Assembly: GCF_003788585.1 (NCBI RefSeq)
Contig: NZ_AYKG01000034.1
Location: forward strand, 1 to 64,000
Origin: Salinisphaera japonica YTM-1
GTDB lineage: Bacteria > Pseudomonadota > Gammaproteobacteria > Nevskiales > Salinisphaeraceae
DNA: 64,000 nucleotides
Reading direction: 5' to 3'
A program made the translations under genes and the position numbers. Of this stretch, positions 1 through 8,484 are shown in pieces. Position 1 is the first letter of the stretch. Each line of letters opens with the position of its first letter. The notes under the pieces are model-generated. The model searched no databases. It was not told where the DNA came from and saw nothing but the letters and a program-made list of their open reading frames with translations.

Positions 1-21
1 AGACCGGTCGCCGCCGAGAAG

Positions 22-55
22 CCCGGATCGAGAACAATCGATCCGGGTTTTTTTT
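22..55 (+). terminator. Intrinsic terminator of a gene to the left of the window
   Basis: A 9-bp perfect stem (22-30 with 39-47) with an 8-nt loop is followed by eight T residues at 48-55 on the plus strand. It would end a plus-strand transcript coming from outside the window and lies just past the stop of the converging dapE. Read on the minus strand the hairpin has no trailing T run, so it is probably not a strong terminator for dapE. Confidence 0.8.
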
Positions 56-61
56 CGCGCG

Positions 62-1228
62 TCAGGTATGCAGGCGAACCAGAATGTCCTCGTAGATTCG
101 CGATAGCGGCTCGATATCAGCCGCCGGGATCCGCTCGTTGGCTTGATGGATCGTGGCGTTGGCCGGGCCCAGCTCCAGTACTTCGGCCCCGGTCGGGGCA
201 ATGAAGCGCCCGTCTGACGTGCCGCCGCCGGTCGACAGCAGAGGCGGGTGGCCGCAGACATCGATGATTGCATGTCGTGTGGCCTCGATCAGCGCACCCT
301 CGCGCGTGACAAAAGGCTCGCCGGACAATCGCCAAGTGAAGCTGGCCGGGTCAATGCCGTGTTGTTCAGCATAAGACTCGGCGATCTCGCGCAGGCTCTG
401 CTCGCTTTGCAGCGTGGAAAAGCGCCAGTTACAGGCCGCCTCCGCCACGCCGGGCATGACGTTCTCAGCACCCGTACCGGATGTGAGATTGGATACCTGG
501 AACGAGGTGGGCGGAAATGCCTCGTCGCCTTCATCCCAGACGTGGGCGATAAGATCATTCAGCAGGCCGACAAGCCGATGCAGGGCGTTATCGCCCTTGT
601 GCGGGTAAGCCACGTGACCCTGGCGGCCAACCACACGAATCTGTGCGTTCAAACTGCCACGACGCCCGTTTTTGACCGTATCGCCCAGCGTGGTCTCGCT
701 GGAGGGCTCACCCACGAGGCAGCGCTCGATGGTTTCGCCGCGCTCTCCAAGCCAGTCGACGACGGCTCGCGTGCCGTCCACGGCCGGGCCTTCTTCATCG
801 CTTGTGAGCAGGAATGCGATACGCCCGTGGTGGTCGGGATGGTTGTCGCGAAAGCGTTCTGCGGCACAGACCATGGCCGCCACCGACGATTTCATGTCGG
901 CCGCGCCGCGGCCGTACAGCCAGCCGGCGTCGTCGATGGTCGCCCCGAACGGATCATAGGCCCAATCATCGGCCGGGCCGACCGGGACCACATCCGTATG
1001 GCCGGCCAGGCAGGTAAGCGGGCCGTGATCGCCGGCCACCGCCCAAAGATTGTCGACTTCACCGATACGCAGATGCTCGACGGCGAAGCCAGCAGCGGCG
1101 AGCCGGTTTCCAATCAACGCCTGACAGCCGGCATCGGCCGGCGTGACCGAGGCACGCTGAATCAGCTCGCGCGCCAACGCCAGGGCCGTGTCTCCGGTAT
1201 CAGTCGGCACCGGCGAGCACCGTTTCAT
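62..1228 (-). CDS. dapE: Succinyl-diaminopimelate desuccinylase DapE
   Basis: Zinc-dependent M20 amidohydrolase that removes succinate from N-succinyl-LL-diaminopimelate in the succinylase branch of lysine and peptidoglycan-precursor synthesis. The 388-residue protein carries the family metal-site motifs: AGHTDVVPVG with H77 and D79, GRGAADMK with bridging D111, and DEEGP with E145/E146. A late GGGTSDGRF stretch matches the C-terminal part of the catalytic domain. The ATG at 1228 overlaps the end of the upstream yffB-like gene by about 29 bases, and no later ATG lies near the N-terminus. It is last in the minus-strand run map-glnD-dapD-yffB-dapE, with dapD supplying the preceding pathway chemistry. 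Confidence 0.96.
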   Translation of the reverse strand: MKRCSPVPTDTGDTALALARELIQRASVTPADAGCQALIGNRLAAAGFAVEHLRIGEVDNLWAVAGDHGPLTCLAGHTDVVPVGPADDWAYDPFGATIDDAGWLYGRGAADMKSSVAAMVCAAERFRDNHPDHHGRIAFLLTSDEEGPAVDGTRAVVDWLGERGETIERCLVGEPSSETTLGDTVKNGRRGSLNAQIRVVGRQGHVAYPHKGDNALHRLVGLLNDLIAHVWDEGDEAFPPTSFQVSNLTSGTGAENVMPGVAEAACNWRFSTLQSEQSLREIAESYAEQHGIDPASFTWRLSGEPFVTREGALIEATRHAIIDVCGHPPLLSTGGGTSDGRFIAPTGAEVLELGPANATIHQANERIPAADIEPLSRIYEDILVRLHT

Positions 1229-1553
1229 AGCGTGCCGATGAAAAGCCGGCCAGCGTGGTCGTCGATGTTTCGAGGATCGGGCGTTTGATCAGCGTCGGAT
1301 GTTCGGCCAGAACCGGCAGCGGATCGGCCTCGGCGGCCCGACGCGTGGCGTCGTCGAAATCACGCCAGGTCTTGCTGCGCTTGTTGATCAATGCGCTGTC
1401 ACCCAGCGAATCCCGCCAGGCGGCCAGCCGCTCGTCTGATGGCGGCTCGCGTCTGAGATCCACGAAGGTATGCTCGATGCCGGCTGCGGCCAGCCATTGC
1501 CGGGCCTTGCGACAGGTATCACAGTTCGTGATGCCATAGAGATGAACGCTCAT
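1200..1553 (-). CDS. yffB: ArsC/Spx-family thioredoxin-fold protein (YffB-like)
   Basis: A 117-residue protein of the arsenate reductase/Spx/MgsR superfamily. It opens with the beta-strand and redox motif of the YffB group, YGITNCDTCRKA, with C11 and C14 forming CxxC. A later NKRSKTWR segment matches the usual N-x-R-x-x-x-(F/Y)-R region. YffB homologues are typically encoded directly beside dapE, as here. Their function is poorly defined; a glutathione-linked reductase role has been suggested. The gene lies 3 bp after the dapD stop and overlaps dapE, so it is almost certainly in the same transcript. Arsenate resistance is not implied, because no ars operon is nearby. Confidence 0.85.
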   Translation of the reverse strand: MSVHLYGITNCDTCRKARQWLAAAGIEHTFVDLRREPPSDERLAAWRDSLGDSALINKRSKTWRDFDDATRRAAEADPLPVLAEHPTLIKRPILETSTTTLAGFSSARYETVLAGAD

Positions 1554-1556
1554 GGC

Positions 1557-2381
1557 TTACTCGACGTTGCGCAGCAGGTCGTTGACGCTGACCTTGGCGC
1601 GCGTGCCCTCGTCAACCTTCTTGACGATGATGGCGGCATTGATCGAATACCGACCGTTATCGCGCGGCAGGCTGCCGGCGACGACGACCGAGCCGGGCGG
1701 CACCTCGCCGTGAATGATGGTGTCAGCTTCGCGGTCATAGATCGGCGTCGAGGCGCCGATGAATACGCCCATCGAAATCACCGAGCCCTTGCCGATTCGT
1801 ACGCCTTCGACGATCTCGGAGCGTGCGCCGATGAAGCAGCCGTCCTCGACGATCGTGGGGGCGGCCTGCAGCGGCTCGAGCACGCCGCCAAGCCCCGCGC
1901 CGCCGGACAAATGCACGCCTTCGCCCACCTGGGCACACGAGCCCACGGTGGCCCAGGTATCGATCATCGAGCCGCGGCCGACATAGGCCCCGATATTCAC
2001 GTAACTAGGCATGAGAACGACGTTGGGCGCAATATGGGCACCGCGGCGGACCGTCGCCGGCGGCACCACGCGTGCGCCCTGGGCCTTGAAAGCGGCCTCG
2101 TCGTAGTCGGCGTATTTCGACGGTACCTTGTCGTAGTACTGCGTGAACGCACCGTCAACCGGTTGATTGTCACGCAGACGAAACGACACCAGCACGGCTT
2201 TTTTCAGCCACTCGTTGACCCGCCAGCCATCAGCCGTTGGCTCGGCTACACGGGCCTCGCCAGCGTCCAGCATGGCAAGCGCGGCTTCAACGGCGTCGAC
2301 GATTTCGGGATCTGCACTCGTGGGTGAAAGCTGATCACGATTGTCGAATGCGGTTTCGATGATCGTCTGAATATCGGCCAT
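1557..2381 (-). CDS. dapD: Tetrahydrodipicolinate N-succinyltransferase DapD
   Basis: Transfers succinyl from succinyl-CoA to tetrahydrodipicolinate, committing flux to the succinylase route of DAP/lysine synthesis. At 274 residues it has the same length as the E. coli enzyme. The C-terminal two thirds form a left-handed beta-helix of hexapeptide repeats ([35 protein letters not shown] and following). The start at 2381 is preceded on the minus strand by an AAGGA-type ribosome site about 9 nt away. The 351-bp gap to glnD upstream contains a 271-bp palindromic element, so expression from the map-glnD promoter must pass through a strong RNA structure unless dapD has its own promoter. Confidence 0.97.
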   Translation of the reverse strand: MADIQTIIETAFDNRDQLSPTSADPEIVDAVEAALAMLDAGEARVAEPTADGWRVNEWLKKAVLVSFRLRDNQPVDGAFTQYYDKVPSKYADYDEAAFKAQGARVVPPATVRRGAHIAPNVVLMPSYVNIGAYVGRGSMIDTWATVGSCAQVGEGVHLSGGAGLGGVLEPLQAAPTIVEDGCFIGARSEIVEGVRIGKGSVISMGVFIGASTPIYDREADTIIHGEVPPGSVVVAGSLPRDNGRYSINAAIIVKKVDEGTRAKVSVNDLLRNVE

Positions 2382-2464
2382 GGGGCGTGTCCTTTGCTAA
2401 GGCTTGAAAAGCGATGGCGCAGCAGTTTACGCGCCCTGACTGGCTTGCGAAAAGATACGACGTC

Positions 2465-2735
2465 TAGGGGGCTGTTGCCGTTTCGTACGAGCGCCGCGTT
2501 GGTGCCCAAAATCTGGCGAGGCAAGGCGCGAGCCACGGGTCGTGGCGCGCCACGACCAAGGTGAGCAACGCCGCATGGCCAGATTTTGGGCCCAACCCTT
2601 CGGGACAAGCGCTGTTGTGTGGCAATCCAGCGTTCTAGCCCACTGCGCGACAATGACTGCGCGGCGCGGGCCACGCCTCGTCTTGCCACAAAACAGCGCT
2701 TGGCGCGGGCTCGTACGAAACGGCAACAGCCCCTA
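2465..2735. repeat. 271-bp nested-palindrome element, copy A
   Basis: From TA to TA the element is 271 bp. Its ends are inverted repeats of about 27 bp (TAGGGG(G)CTGTTGCCGTTT... against the complement of ...AAACGGCAACAGCCCCTA). Inside are two large hairpins. Hairpin 1 has arms near 2504-2518 (CCCAAAATCTGGC) and 2578-2590, capped by an 18-nt perfect palindrome GTCGTGGCGCGCCACGAC at 2540-2557. Hairpin 2 has arms AAGCGCTGTTGTGTGGCAA near 2607-2625 and its complement near 2683-2701, with one mismatch. The right end supplies the stop codon of glnD (complement of CTA at 2733-2735). There is no credible ORF inside. It may be a MITE-like element or a structured 3'UTR. Confidence 0.9.
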
Positions 2736-5414
2736 ATGCTCTGAGCGATCCAGCTCAGTGGTCATGGTGCGGCGTAGCTCGCGCAGTACGGCGTCATCGG
2801 CAATCGCTATCTGTTGTCGATCGGTGACGAAGAACACGTCCTCGGCGCGCTCGCCGATCGTGGCGATCTTGGCGGTCTCGATCAGAATGCCGCAGCGATG
2901 AAAGACATCACCGATGATCGACAGCAGGCCCGGCCGGTCCGCGGTGATGATTTCCATGACCGTACAATCGCGCTCGGTCGCCGCCGAGAAATAGATCTGG
3001 GTCGGCACGTTGAAATAACGATTGCGCCGACTGGCGCGCCGGGTTACGTCGATACTCTCGACCGTGGGATCGGCGATCGCCTCAATCAGAGCGGCCTCGA
3101 CCTCTTGGCGGCGGAAATCCTCGCTGATCGGCTCGCCGGAATGCTCGGATACCACATAGGTGTCCAGCGTATAATCGTCGCTGGTGGAGTTGATGCGTGC
3201 ATCCAGTACCGACAGGCCGAGCTGTGCGAGCACGCCGGTGGTCACGCCAAATAAATAATCCCGGTCGCGGGTATACACGAACAGGGTGGTGCCCTGATCA
3301 GGGATATCGGTCAGCGTGACCAGTGGGGCATCGTCATCGCCGTGCTTGATGATTGCCCGGGTCTGTCGGGCGATCTCCTCGGGGCTGTGGCGCAGAAAGT
3401 ATTCGGGCTCGAAGCGGGTCCACAGCGTTTTGAAATGCGGGGTGTTGATGCCGGCGCGGGTCAGCATGGCAGCGGCGGCACTACGGGTTTCGGCTACCAG
3501 TTCGTCGCGATCCAGCGGGTCGTCCAGGCCGCGCTCCAGCGCGCGCCGTGTATTCATGTAGAGATCCGTGAGCAGGCTTTCCTTCCACGAGTTCCAGAGT
3601 TCGGGGTTGGTCGCACGGATATCACAGATCGTCAGGATGAACAGACGATCCAGGCGCTCACGCGTGGCCACTTCGCGTGCAAATTCGTTGACCACCTCGA
3701 CATCGTTGATATCTCGTCGCTGCGCGGTCATCGACATCAGAAGATGCTGGCGCACCAGCCAGCAGACCATATCGGTGTCCTCGGAGGAGATACCGTGTGC
3801 TTCACAGAACGCCCGGGCATCCGCCGCGCCGAGCTCTGAGTGATCACCGCCTCGGCCCTTGGCGATATCGTGCATCAGCCCGGTGATACACATGATCTGC
3901 GGCTTGTTCAGCGCCTGCATCAGCTCGCTGGCAAACGGCAGTTCATGGTCGAAGCGCGACAGCGACAGGCGCCGGATATTACGGATCACGAACAGCGTGT
4001 GCTCGTCCACGGTCAACGTATGGAACAGGTCATACTGCATACGCCCGATGATCTGGCCGAAGTTCGGCAGATAACGGCCCAGAATGCCGTAGCGATTCAT
4101 GCGCCGCAGGGCACGGGTGACGCCACTACGCTGGCGTAGAATCTCGGTGAACAGTCGCCGGCAATGTATTGAATTGCGGAAGGTTTCGTCGATCAAGCGA
4201 CGATCACGGCGTATCAGGCGCAGCGTGCGTGCCCGGATGCCTTGCAGCCCCGGGCGCGTCTCCATGAGATAAAAGATCTCGAGCAGGGCAGGCGGGTGTT
4301 CTTCGAAGACTTTTTCGTGCGTGACCTCGATGAAGCCGTGACGCGACTGGAAGCGTTCGTTGACCGCCCGTGGACGCTCGTCGTCGTCATCGATATGCAG
4401 GATCGCTTCGGAGAAAAGCTGAAGTAAAATATCATTAAGCGCGGATAATGCTTTGATATTCCTGTAATAACGCTGCATGAAACGCTCGACGGCCAGCGTG
4501 TTTTCGGCATCGTTGTAGCCCAGCATATGGGCGATCTGGATCTGATGGTCGAACAACAACCGGTTCTCGTTACGCCCGGTCAGCACATGTAGCGCGAAGC
4601 GCACGCGCCAGAGAAACGACTGGCCGCGATGCAGGTCGTTGTATTCACGCTCGCTCAAGAAGCCGTAGTCGACCAGGCCATCCAGCGTCTGGGCCGAGAA
4701 CTGACGCTTGGCGACCCAGGCGATGGTTTGAATATCGCGCAACCCCCCGGGCGACTCTTTAACGTTTGGCTCGAGCTTGTAGGCGGTTTCGTCAAAGCGC
4801 GCGTGACGTATCTGCTGCTCCTCGACCTTGGCGCTGAAGAAATCCGCGGAGGGCCAGACGTGCTCGGCCGAGGTGGCGGCCCGCATACGAGCGAACAATG
4901 CCGGGTCACCGGCCAGTACGCGGGATTCCATCAGGTTGGTGATAATGGTCAGATCACCGCGGGCCAACTCGGCGCACTCGCTCGGTGTGCGCACGGCGTG
5001 TCCGATCTCAAGGCCCAGATCCCAGAGATGGGTCAGAAATCGCTCGATGCCGGGCTTGGCGGTATCGAACTGATCGGCCTGATAGAGCACCAGAAGATCA
5101 ATGTCTGACTGTGGCAGCAATTCGTTGCGCCCGTAGCCACCCACGGCCACCAGGCATGCATGCTCGGTGGCCACGAGCTGGGCCCAGCTCTGGCGCAGCA
5201 CGGCGTCGATGACCTGGCCGCGCGCCCGCACCAGCCGGGTGATCGTGGCTTCATCGGCGGTGAAGGCCTCGGCGATGCGGCGCTGACCTTCAGCCAGCGC
5301 ACCGCGTACGGCTTTTAGATCAGTGGTGTCCAGCGCGGCCAGGCCGTCGATGAAGCTGTCCCAGCCGGCAAGGCCGGCATGGGCCGGTGTATCCGCCGTG
5401 GCAGGTGTGGTCAT
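2733..5414 (-). CDS. glnD: Bifunctional PII uridylyltransferase/uridylyl-removing enzyme GlnD
   Basis: Senses glutamine and adds or removes UMP on PII proteins (GlnB/GlnK), controlling glutamine synthetase and nitrogen gene expression. The 893-residue protein has the full architecture: an N-terminal nucleotidyltransferase with VGGYGRNELLPQSDIDLLVL (G92-L110, metal aspartates D104/D106), a central GlnE-like helical region, an HD phosphohydrolase site HDIAKGRGGDHS starting at H515-D516, and two C-terminal ACT domains from roughly 705 and 815 onward (TADRPGLLSIIGDVF in the second). It begins 1 bp after the map stop, so the two are cotranscribed. Its TAG stop is formed by the terminal repeat of the palindromic element immediately downstream. 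Confidence 0.97.
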   Translation of the reverse strand: MTTPATADTPAHAGLAGWDSFIDGLAALDTTDLKAVRGALAEGQRRIAEAFTADEATITRLVRARGQVIDAVLRQSWAQLVATEHACLVAVGGYGRNELLPQSDIDLLVLYQADQFDTAKPGIERFLTHLWDLGLEIGHAVRTPSECAELARGDLTIITNLMESRVLAGDPALFARMRAATSAEHVWPSADFFSAKVEEQQIRHARFDETAYKLEPNVKESPGGLRDIQTIAWVAKRQFSAQTLDGLVDYGFLSEREYNDLHRGQSFLWRVRFALHVLTGRNENRLLFDHQIQIAHMLGYNDAENTLAVERFMQRYYRNIKALSALNDILLQLFSEAILHIDDDDERPRAVNERFQSRHGFIEVTHEKVFEEHPPALLEIFYLMETRPGLQGIRARTLRLIRRDRRLIDETFRNSIHCRRLFTEILRQRSGVTRALRRMNRYGILGRYLPNFGQIIGRMQYDLFHTLTVDEHTLFVIRNIRRLSLSRFDHELPFASELMQALNKPQIMCITGLMHDIAKGRGGDHSELGAADARAFCEAHGISSEDTDMVCWLVRQHLLMSMTAQRRDINDVEVVNEFAREVATRERLDRLFILTICDIRATNPELWNSWKESLLTDLYMNTRRALERGLDDPLDRDELVAETRSAAAAMLTRAGINTPHFKTLWTRFEPEYFLRHSPEEIARQTRAIIKHGDDDAPLVTLTDIPDQGTTLFVYTRDRDYLFGVTTGVLAQLGLSVLDARINSTSDDYTLDTYVVSEHSGEPISEDFRRQEVEAALIEAIADPTVESIDVTRRASRRNRYFNVPTQIYFSAATERDCTVMEIITADRPGLLSIIGDVFHRCGILIETAKIATIGERAEDVFFVTDRQQIAIADDAVLRELRRTMTTELDRSEH

Positions 5415-5415
5415 G

Positions 5416-6183
5416 TCAGGACGCGGCCTGTTGGCTGGGCGTGAGAATCTCGACGCCGGTATCGGTCACGAGGATGGTGTGCTCCCACTGGGCGGATAGA
5501 GAGTGGTCCTTGGTGACCACGGTCCAGCCATCGGGCAGAAGCTTCACGTGGCGCTTGCCCGCGTTGACCATCGGCTCGATGGTGAAGGTCATGCCGGGTT
5601 CCAGGCGCATGCCGGTGCCGGCCTTGCCGTAGTGCAGCACCTGTGGCTCTTCGTGAAAGCCGCGCCCGATGCCGTGGCCGCAGTATTCGCGAACCACCGA
5701 GCAGCGCTCGGATTCGACATATGCCTGTACTGCGGCACCGATATCGCCAAGTGTTGCCCCGGGTTTGACGGCCTCTATGCCGACATAGAGTGCTTTTTCG
5801 GCAACGTCGGCGACGCGCTGGGCGCGAACGGAAGGCTTGCCGGCAAAATACATACGCGATGTGTCGCCGTGGAAGCCGTCTTTGATGAGCGTGACGTCAA
5901 TGTTGACGGCGTCGCCTTTCTTGAGCTGCTTGTCACCGGGGATGCCGTGACAGACCACGTGATTGACCGACGTACAGACCGATTTCGGAAAGCCGTTGTA
6001 GTTCAGCGGCGCCGGTGTGGTGCCCAGGGTGTCGACCATGAAATCGTGGCACAGCGTGTTGAGCTCGTCGGTGGTTACGCCGGGCACGACATAGGGGCCG
6101 ATCATGTCCAGAACCTGGGCGGCCAGGCGCCCGGCCTCGCGCATGCGGGCCTGTTCTTCTGAAGTCTTTATGCTTGCACTCAT
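5416..6183 (-). CDS. map: Type I methionine aminopeptidase
   Basis: Cytosolic dinuclear-metal peptidase that removes the initiator methionine from nascent proteins. The 255-residue size fits type I enzymes without an N-terminal extension. The five metal ligands of the pita-bread fold are visible in [20 protein letters not shown] (two aspartates), [12 protein letters not shown] (histidine), FTIEPM (glutamate) and the C-terminal WEHTILVT glutamate. It is divergent from rpsB and precedes glnD, the standard gammaproteobacterial arrangement linking N-terminal processing with the S2/EF-Ts operon. Confidence 0.97.
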   Translation of the reverse strand: MSASIKTSEEQARMREAGRLAAQVLDMIGPYVVPGVTTDELNTLCHDFMVDTLGTTPAPLNYNGFPKSVCTSVNHVVCHGIPGDKQLKKGDAVNIDVTLIKDGFHGDTSRMYFAGKPSVRAQRVADVAEKALYVGIEAVKPGATLGDIGAAVQAYVESERCSVVREYCGHGIGRGFHEEPQVLHYGKAGTGMRLEPGMTFTIEPMVNAGKRHVKLLPDGWTVVTKDHSLSAQWEHTILVTDTGVEILTPSQQAAS

Positions 6184-6211
6184 CGGGCAACATCCTTGCC
6201 AGGGGGGCTTC

Positions 6212-6231
6212 GGCCAGGGCGCACCCTGGCC
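6212..6231. promoter_or_regulatory. 20-bp perfect dyad between map and rpsB
   Basis: GGCCAGGG at 6212-6219 and CCCTGGCC at 6224-6231 form a perfect 8-bp inverted repeat around CGCA. It lies in the divergent map/rpsB intergenic space, inside the likely map 5' leader and just upstream of the proposed rpsB -10 element. It could be a protein operator for either promoter or an RNA hairpin in the map leader. No T run follows, so it is not an intrinsic terminator. Confidence 0.4.
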
Positions 6232-6249
6232 TCGTCAAGCAGGCTATGG

Positions 6250-6411
6250 TATAAACCGCCGGCGCTCGCGGCAATCGCGGGTGTGTCGGCGCCGCCGACG
6301 ATGCATCAAATACAGTCCAAATACACACGCACGTCGACACATGAGGCGGGGTGCCCGCTCAGGCGGGTTGTCTCATGGGACGTTGCGGAGGCCAAACCCT
6401 GGAGACAATCA
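6250..6411 (+). promoter_or_regulatory. Candidate rpsB promoter and S2 leader
   Basis: A TATAAA hexamer at 6250-6255 is followed by a very GC-rich discriminator (CCGCCGGCGC), as expected of stringently controlled ribosomal promoters; no good -35 is apparent. The leader downstream contains a nested hairpin: ATGAG at 6341-6345 pairs with CTCAT at 6372-6376 and encloses GCGGG/CCCGC (6346-6350 with 6354-6358). In gammaproteobacteria S2 represses its own mRNA through a structured rpsB leader, so an autoregulatory role is plausible. The assignment rests on position and folding only. Confidence 0.35.
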
Positions 6412-7326
6412 ATGAGTGATATCAGCATGCGCCAGCTGCTCGAAGCCGGCGTGCATTTCGGTCATCGTACGCGTTACTGGAACCCGAAGATGGCGCCGTT
6501 CATTTTCGGCCATCGCAACAAGATCCATATCATCAACCTTGAAGAGACGCTGCCGCTCATCAAGGACGCCTACAACTACATCAGCCGTCTGGCCGCCAAC
6601 GGCGGCAACGTGATGTTCGTGGGCACCAAGCGCGCCGCGCGCGAAGCCGTTGGCAAGCAGGCACAGCGTGCTGGCATGCCGTTCGTCAACTATCGCTGGC
6701 TCGGCGGTATGTTGACCAACTTCAAGACGGTCAAGAACTCGATTCAGCGTCTGCACGATCTCGATCAGATGATCGAGGACGGCTCGATTCGCAAGCTCAA
6801 CAAGCGCGAAGCACTGGATCTGTATCGTGAGCGCGACAAGCTCGAGCGTTCCATCGGTGGCATCAAAGAGATGACCAGCCTGCCGGACGCGCTGTTCGTC
6901 ATCGACGTTGGCTTCGAGAAGATCGCCATCGATGAAGCCCGCAAGCTGGGTATTCCGGTCGTGGGCGTGGTCGATACCAACTGCTCGCCGCAAAACATCG
7001 ACGTGGTCATTCCGGGTAACGACGACGCCATTCGGGCGATTCGTATCTATACCCAGATGGTGGCCGATGCGATCCTGACCGGGCGTGGCAGCAAGGGCCA
7101 GTTCTCCGGTGACGAGGATAACGTCGTCGAGACCCAGGAAGCCGGCGATCAGCACGAGCCGGGCAAGCCCGCCGAAGCACAGGCCGAGTCCAAGGCCACG
7201 CAGAACTCGGTGATCCAGGAATCGCAGGGCGAAGCCGAGCCGACCGCAACCGCATCTCTGGGCGATGTGGCTGCCGTGCCGGCCGAAGAGCCCACCGAGG
7301 TCGACCCGAACAAGGCCGATCAATAA
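6412..7326 (+). CDS. rpsB: 30S ribosomal protein S2
   Basis: Small-subunit protein S2, which also helps recruit S1. The ATG at 6412 has a GGAG ribosome site about 8 nt upstream and yields the family N-terminus [20 protein letters not shown]; the same frame is open further upstream, but that extension has no homology. At 304 residues it is some 60 longer than E. coli S2. The extra part is a low-complexity C-terminal tail from about residue 230, rich in Glu, Asp, Gln and Ala. Such acidic tails are common in S2 of halophilic and marine gammaproteobacteria. It is first in the rpsB-tsf unit. Confidence 0.97.
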   Translation: MSDISMRQLLEAGVHFGHRTRYWNPKMAPFIFGHRNKIHIINLEETLPLIKDAYNYISRLAANGGNVMFVGTKRAAREAVGKQAQRAGMPFVNYRWLGGMLTNFKTVKNSIQRLHDLDQMIEDGSIRKLNKREALDLYRERDKLERSIGGIKEMTSLPDALFVIDVGFEKIAIDEARKLGIPVVGVVDTNCSPQNIDVVIPGNDDAIRAIRIYTQMVADAILTGRGSKGQFSGDEDNVVETQEAGDQHEPGKPAEAQAESKATQNSVIQESQGEAEPTATASLGDVAAVPAEEPTEVDPNKADQ

Positions 7327-7339
7327 AACGCGATTTCTC

Positions 7340-7363
7340 GCGGTCGCCGATCACGGCGACCGC
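7340..7363 (+). terminator. rpsB-tsf intergenic hairpin (attenuator or processing site)
   Basis: A 10-bp perfect stem, GCGGTCGCCG (7340-7349) with CGGCGACCGC (7354-7363), closes on a tetraloop in the 65-bp gap between rpsB and tsf. It is followed by an AT-rich but not uninterrupted T tract. It is better read as a partial terminator or RNA-stabilising element that sets the S2/EF-Ts ratio than as a full stop, because tsf has no evident promoter of its own. Confidence 0.45.
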
Positions 7364-7391
7364 GCTCTATCTATTATTTCTGGAGTGAAAC

Positions 7392-8273
7392 ATGGCTATT
7401 AGTGCCGCTCTGGTCAAAGAGCTACGCGAGCGCACCGGCGCTGGCATGATGGAGTGCAAGAAGGCACTCACCGCCACCGATGGCGATATCGAAACCGCGG
7501 CCGAGAACATGCGCCGCGAAGGCCTGGCCAAGGCTGACAAGAAAGCCGGCCGTGTGGCTGCCGAAGGTCGTATCGCCGCGGCGACCTCGACCGCCAAGGA
7601 CGCCGCTGTTCTGGTCGAAGTCAACTGCGAGACCGATTTCGTCGGCAAGAACGAAGATTTCGTCGCGTTCGCCAACGATCTCGCTGCTCTGATCCTCGAA
7701 AAACAGCCCATGTCGGCTGAAGAGGTCAACGAGCTGCATCTGGCCGGTCAGACCGTGGACGAACGTCGTCGCGAAATGACCGCCACGCTGGGCGAGAAAA
7801 TCGAAGTGCGTCGTTTTGCGCGTGTGGAGGCCGTTGGCGGCAACCTCGACGTGTATTCCCACGGCGCGCGTATCGCCAGTGTGGTGGCCATCGAGGGCGG
7901 CGACGAATCGCTGGCCCGTGATCTGGCCATGCACGTGGCTGCCAGCAATCCGGCCTTCCTGTCCACGGAAGACGTCCCGGAAGAACGCCGCAACGCCGAG
8001 AAGGAAATGTTGATGGCCCAGGCCCGTGACTCGGGCAAGCCGGACGACATCATCGAAAAGATGGTCGAAGGGCGTCTCAACAAGTTCCTAGGCGAAATCA
8101 CCTTGATCGGCCAGCCGTTCGTCAAGGACCCGGATATGACCGTGGGCAAGCTTGCCGCGGACAAGAACGCCAAGATCACGGCGTTCGCTCGTCTGGAAGT
8201 CGGTGAAGGCATCGAGAAGAAAGAAGAGGACTTCGCCGCCGAGGTGAAGAAACAGGCCGGCGCTTCGGCCTGA
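7392..8273 (+). CDS. tsf: Elongation factor Ts
   Basis: Guanine-nucleotide exchange factor for EF-Tu. The 293-residue protein shows the N-terminal UBA-like domain with the [12 protein letters not shown] signature, then the conserved core [12 protein letters not shown] whose Asp-Phe pair inserts into EF-Tu. A TGGAG ribosome site precedes the ATG. It lies 65 bp after rpsB, and a strong terminator follows at 8287, so rpsB-tsf forms a two-gene unit separate from pyrH. Confidence 0.98.
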   Translation: MAISAALVKELRERTGAGMMECKKALTATDGDIETAAENMRREGLAKADKKAGRVAAEGRIAAATSTAKDAAVLVEVNCETDFVGKNEDFVAFANDLAALILEKQPMSAEEVNELHLAGQTVDERRREMTATLGEKIEVRRFARVEAVGGNLDVYSHGARIASVVAIEGGDESLARDLAMHVAASNPAFLSTEDVPEERRNAEKEMLMAQARDSGKPDDIIEKMVEGRLNKFLGEITLIGQPFVKDPDMTVGKLAADKNAKITAFARLEVGEGIEKKEEDFAAEVKKQAGASA

Positions 8274-8286
8274 TCGCGGTCTCGCG

Positions 8287-8323
8287 AAAAAGCCGGCTGC
8301 TGATCGATGCAGCCGGCTTTTTT
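8287..8323 (+). terminator. Intrinsic terminator of rpsB-tsf
   Basis: A 10-bp stem AGCCGGCTGC/GCAGCCGGCT (8291-8300 with 8309-8318), extendable by four A-T pairs, has an 8-nt loop and ends in a run of T (8318-8323). It lies 14 bp beyond the tsf stop. Confidence 0.9.
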
Positions 8324-8484
8324 ATGTCCACAATCCGCAGACCGCCACGTCAACACCGGCGCGCGATGCGCGCTGGGGTCGTATTTCTACTTCAGCAGAT
8401 GCGTTTTTGTCTGCCATGCCTGCGGTCATCGCGGCATGGGTGTGACATAATCCGCGCGTTTGCCACCAGCCAGGCCGTGCGCTC

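Noticed and set aside
1200-1553. Arsenate resistance function for the ArsC-family gene
   Set aside because: The CxxC motif and dapE linkage fit YffB/Spx-like proteins; there is no arsR, arsB or acr3 nearby.
2427-2736. Short open frames inside palindromic element copy A (and similar ones at 59624-59935)
   Set aside because: Their translations are explained by GC-rich inverted repeats, differ between copies and have no homology; no evidence of coding.
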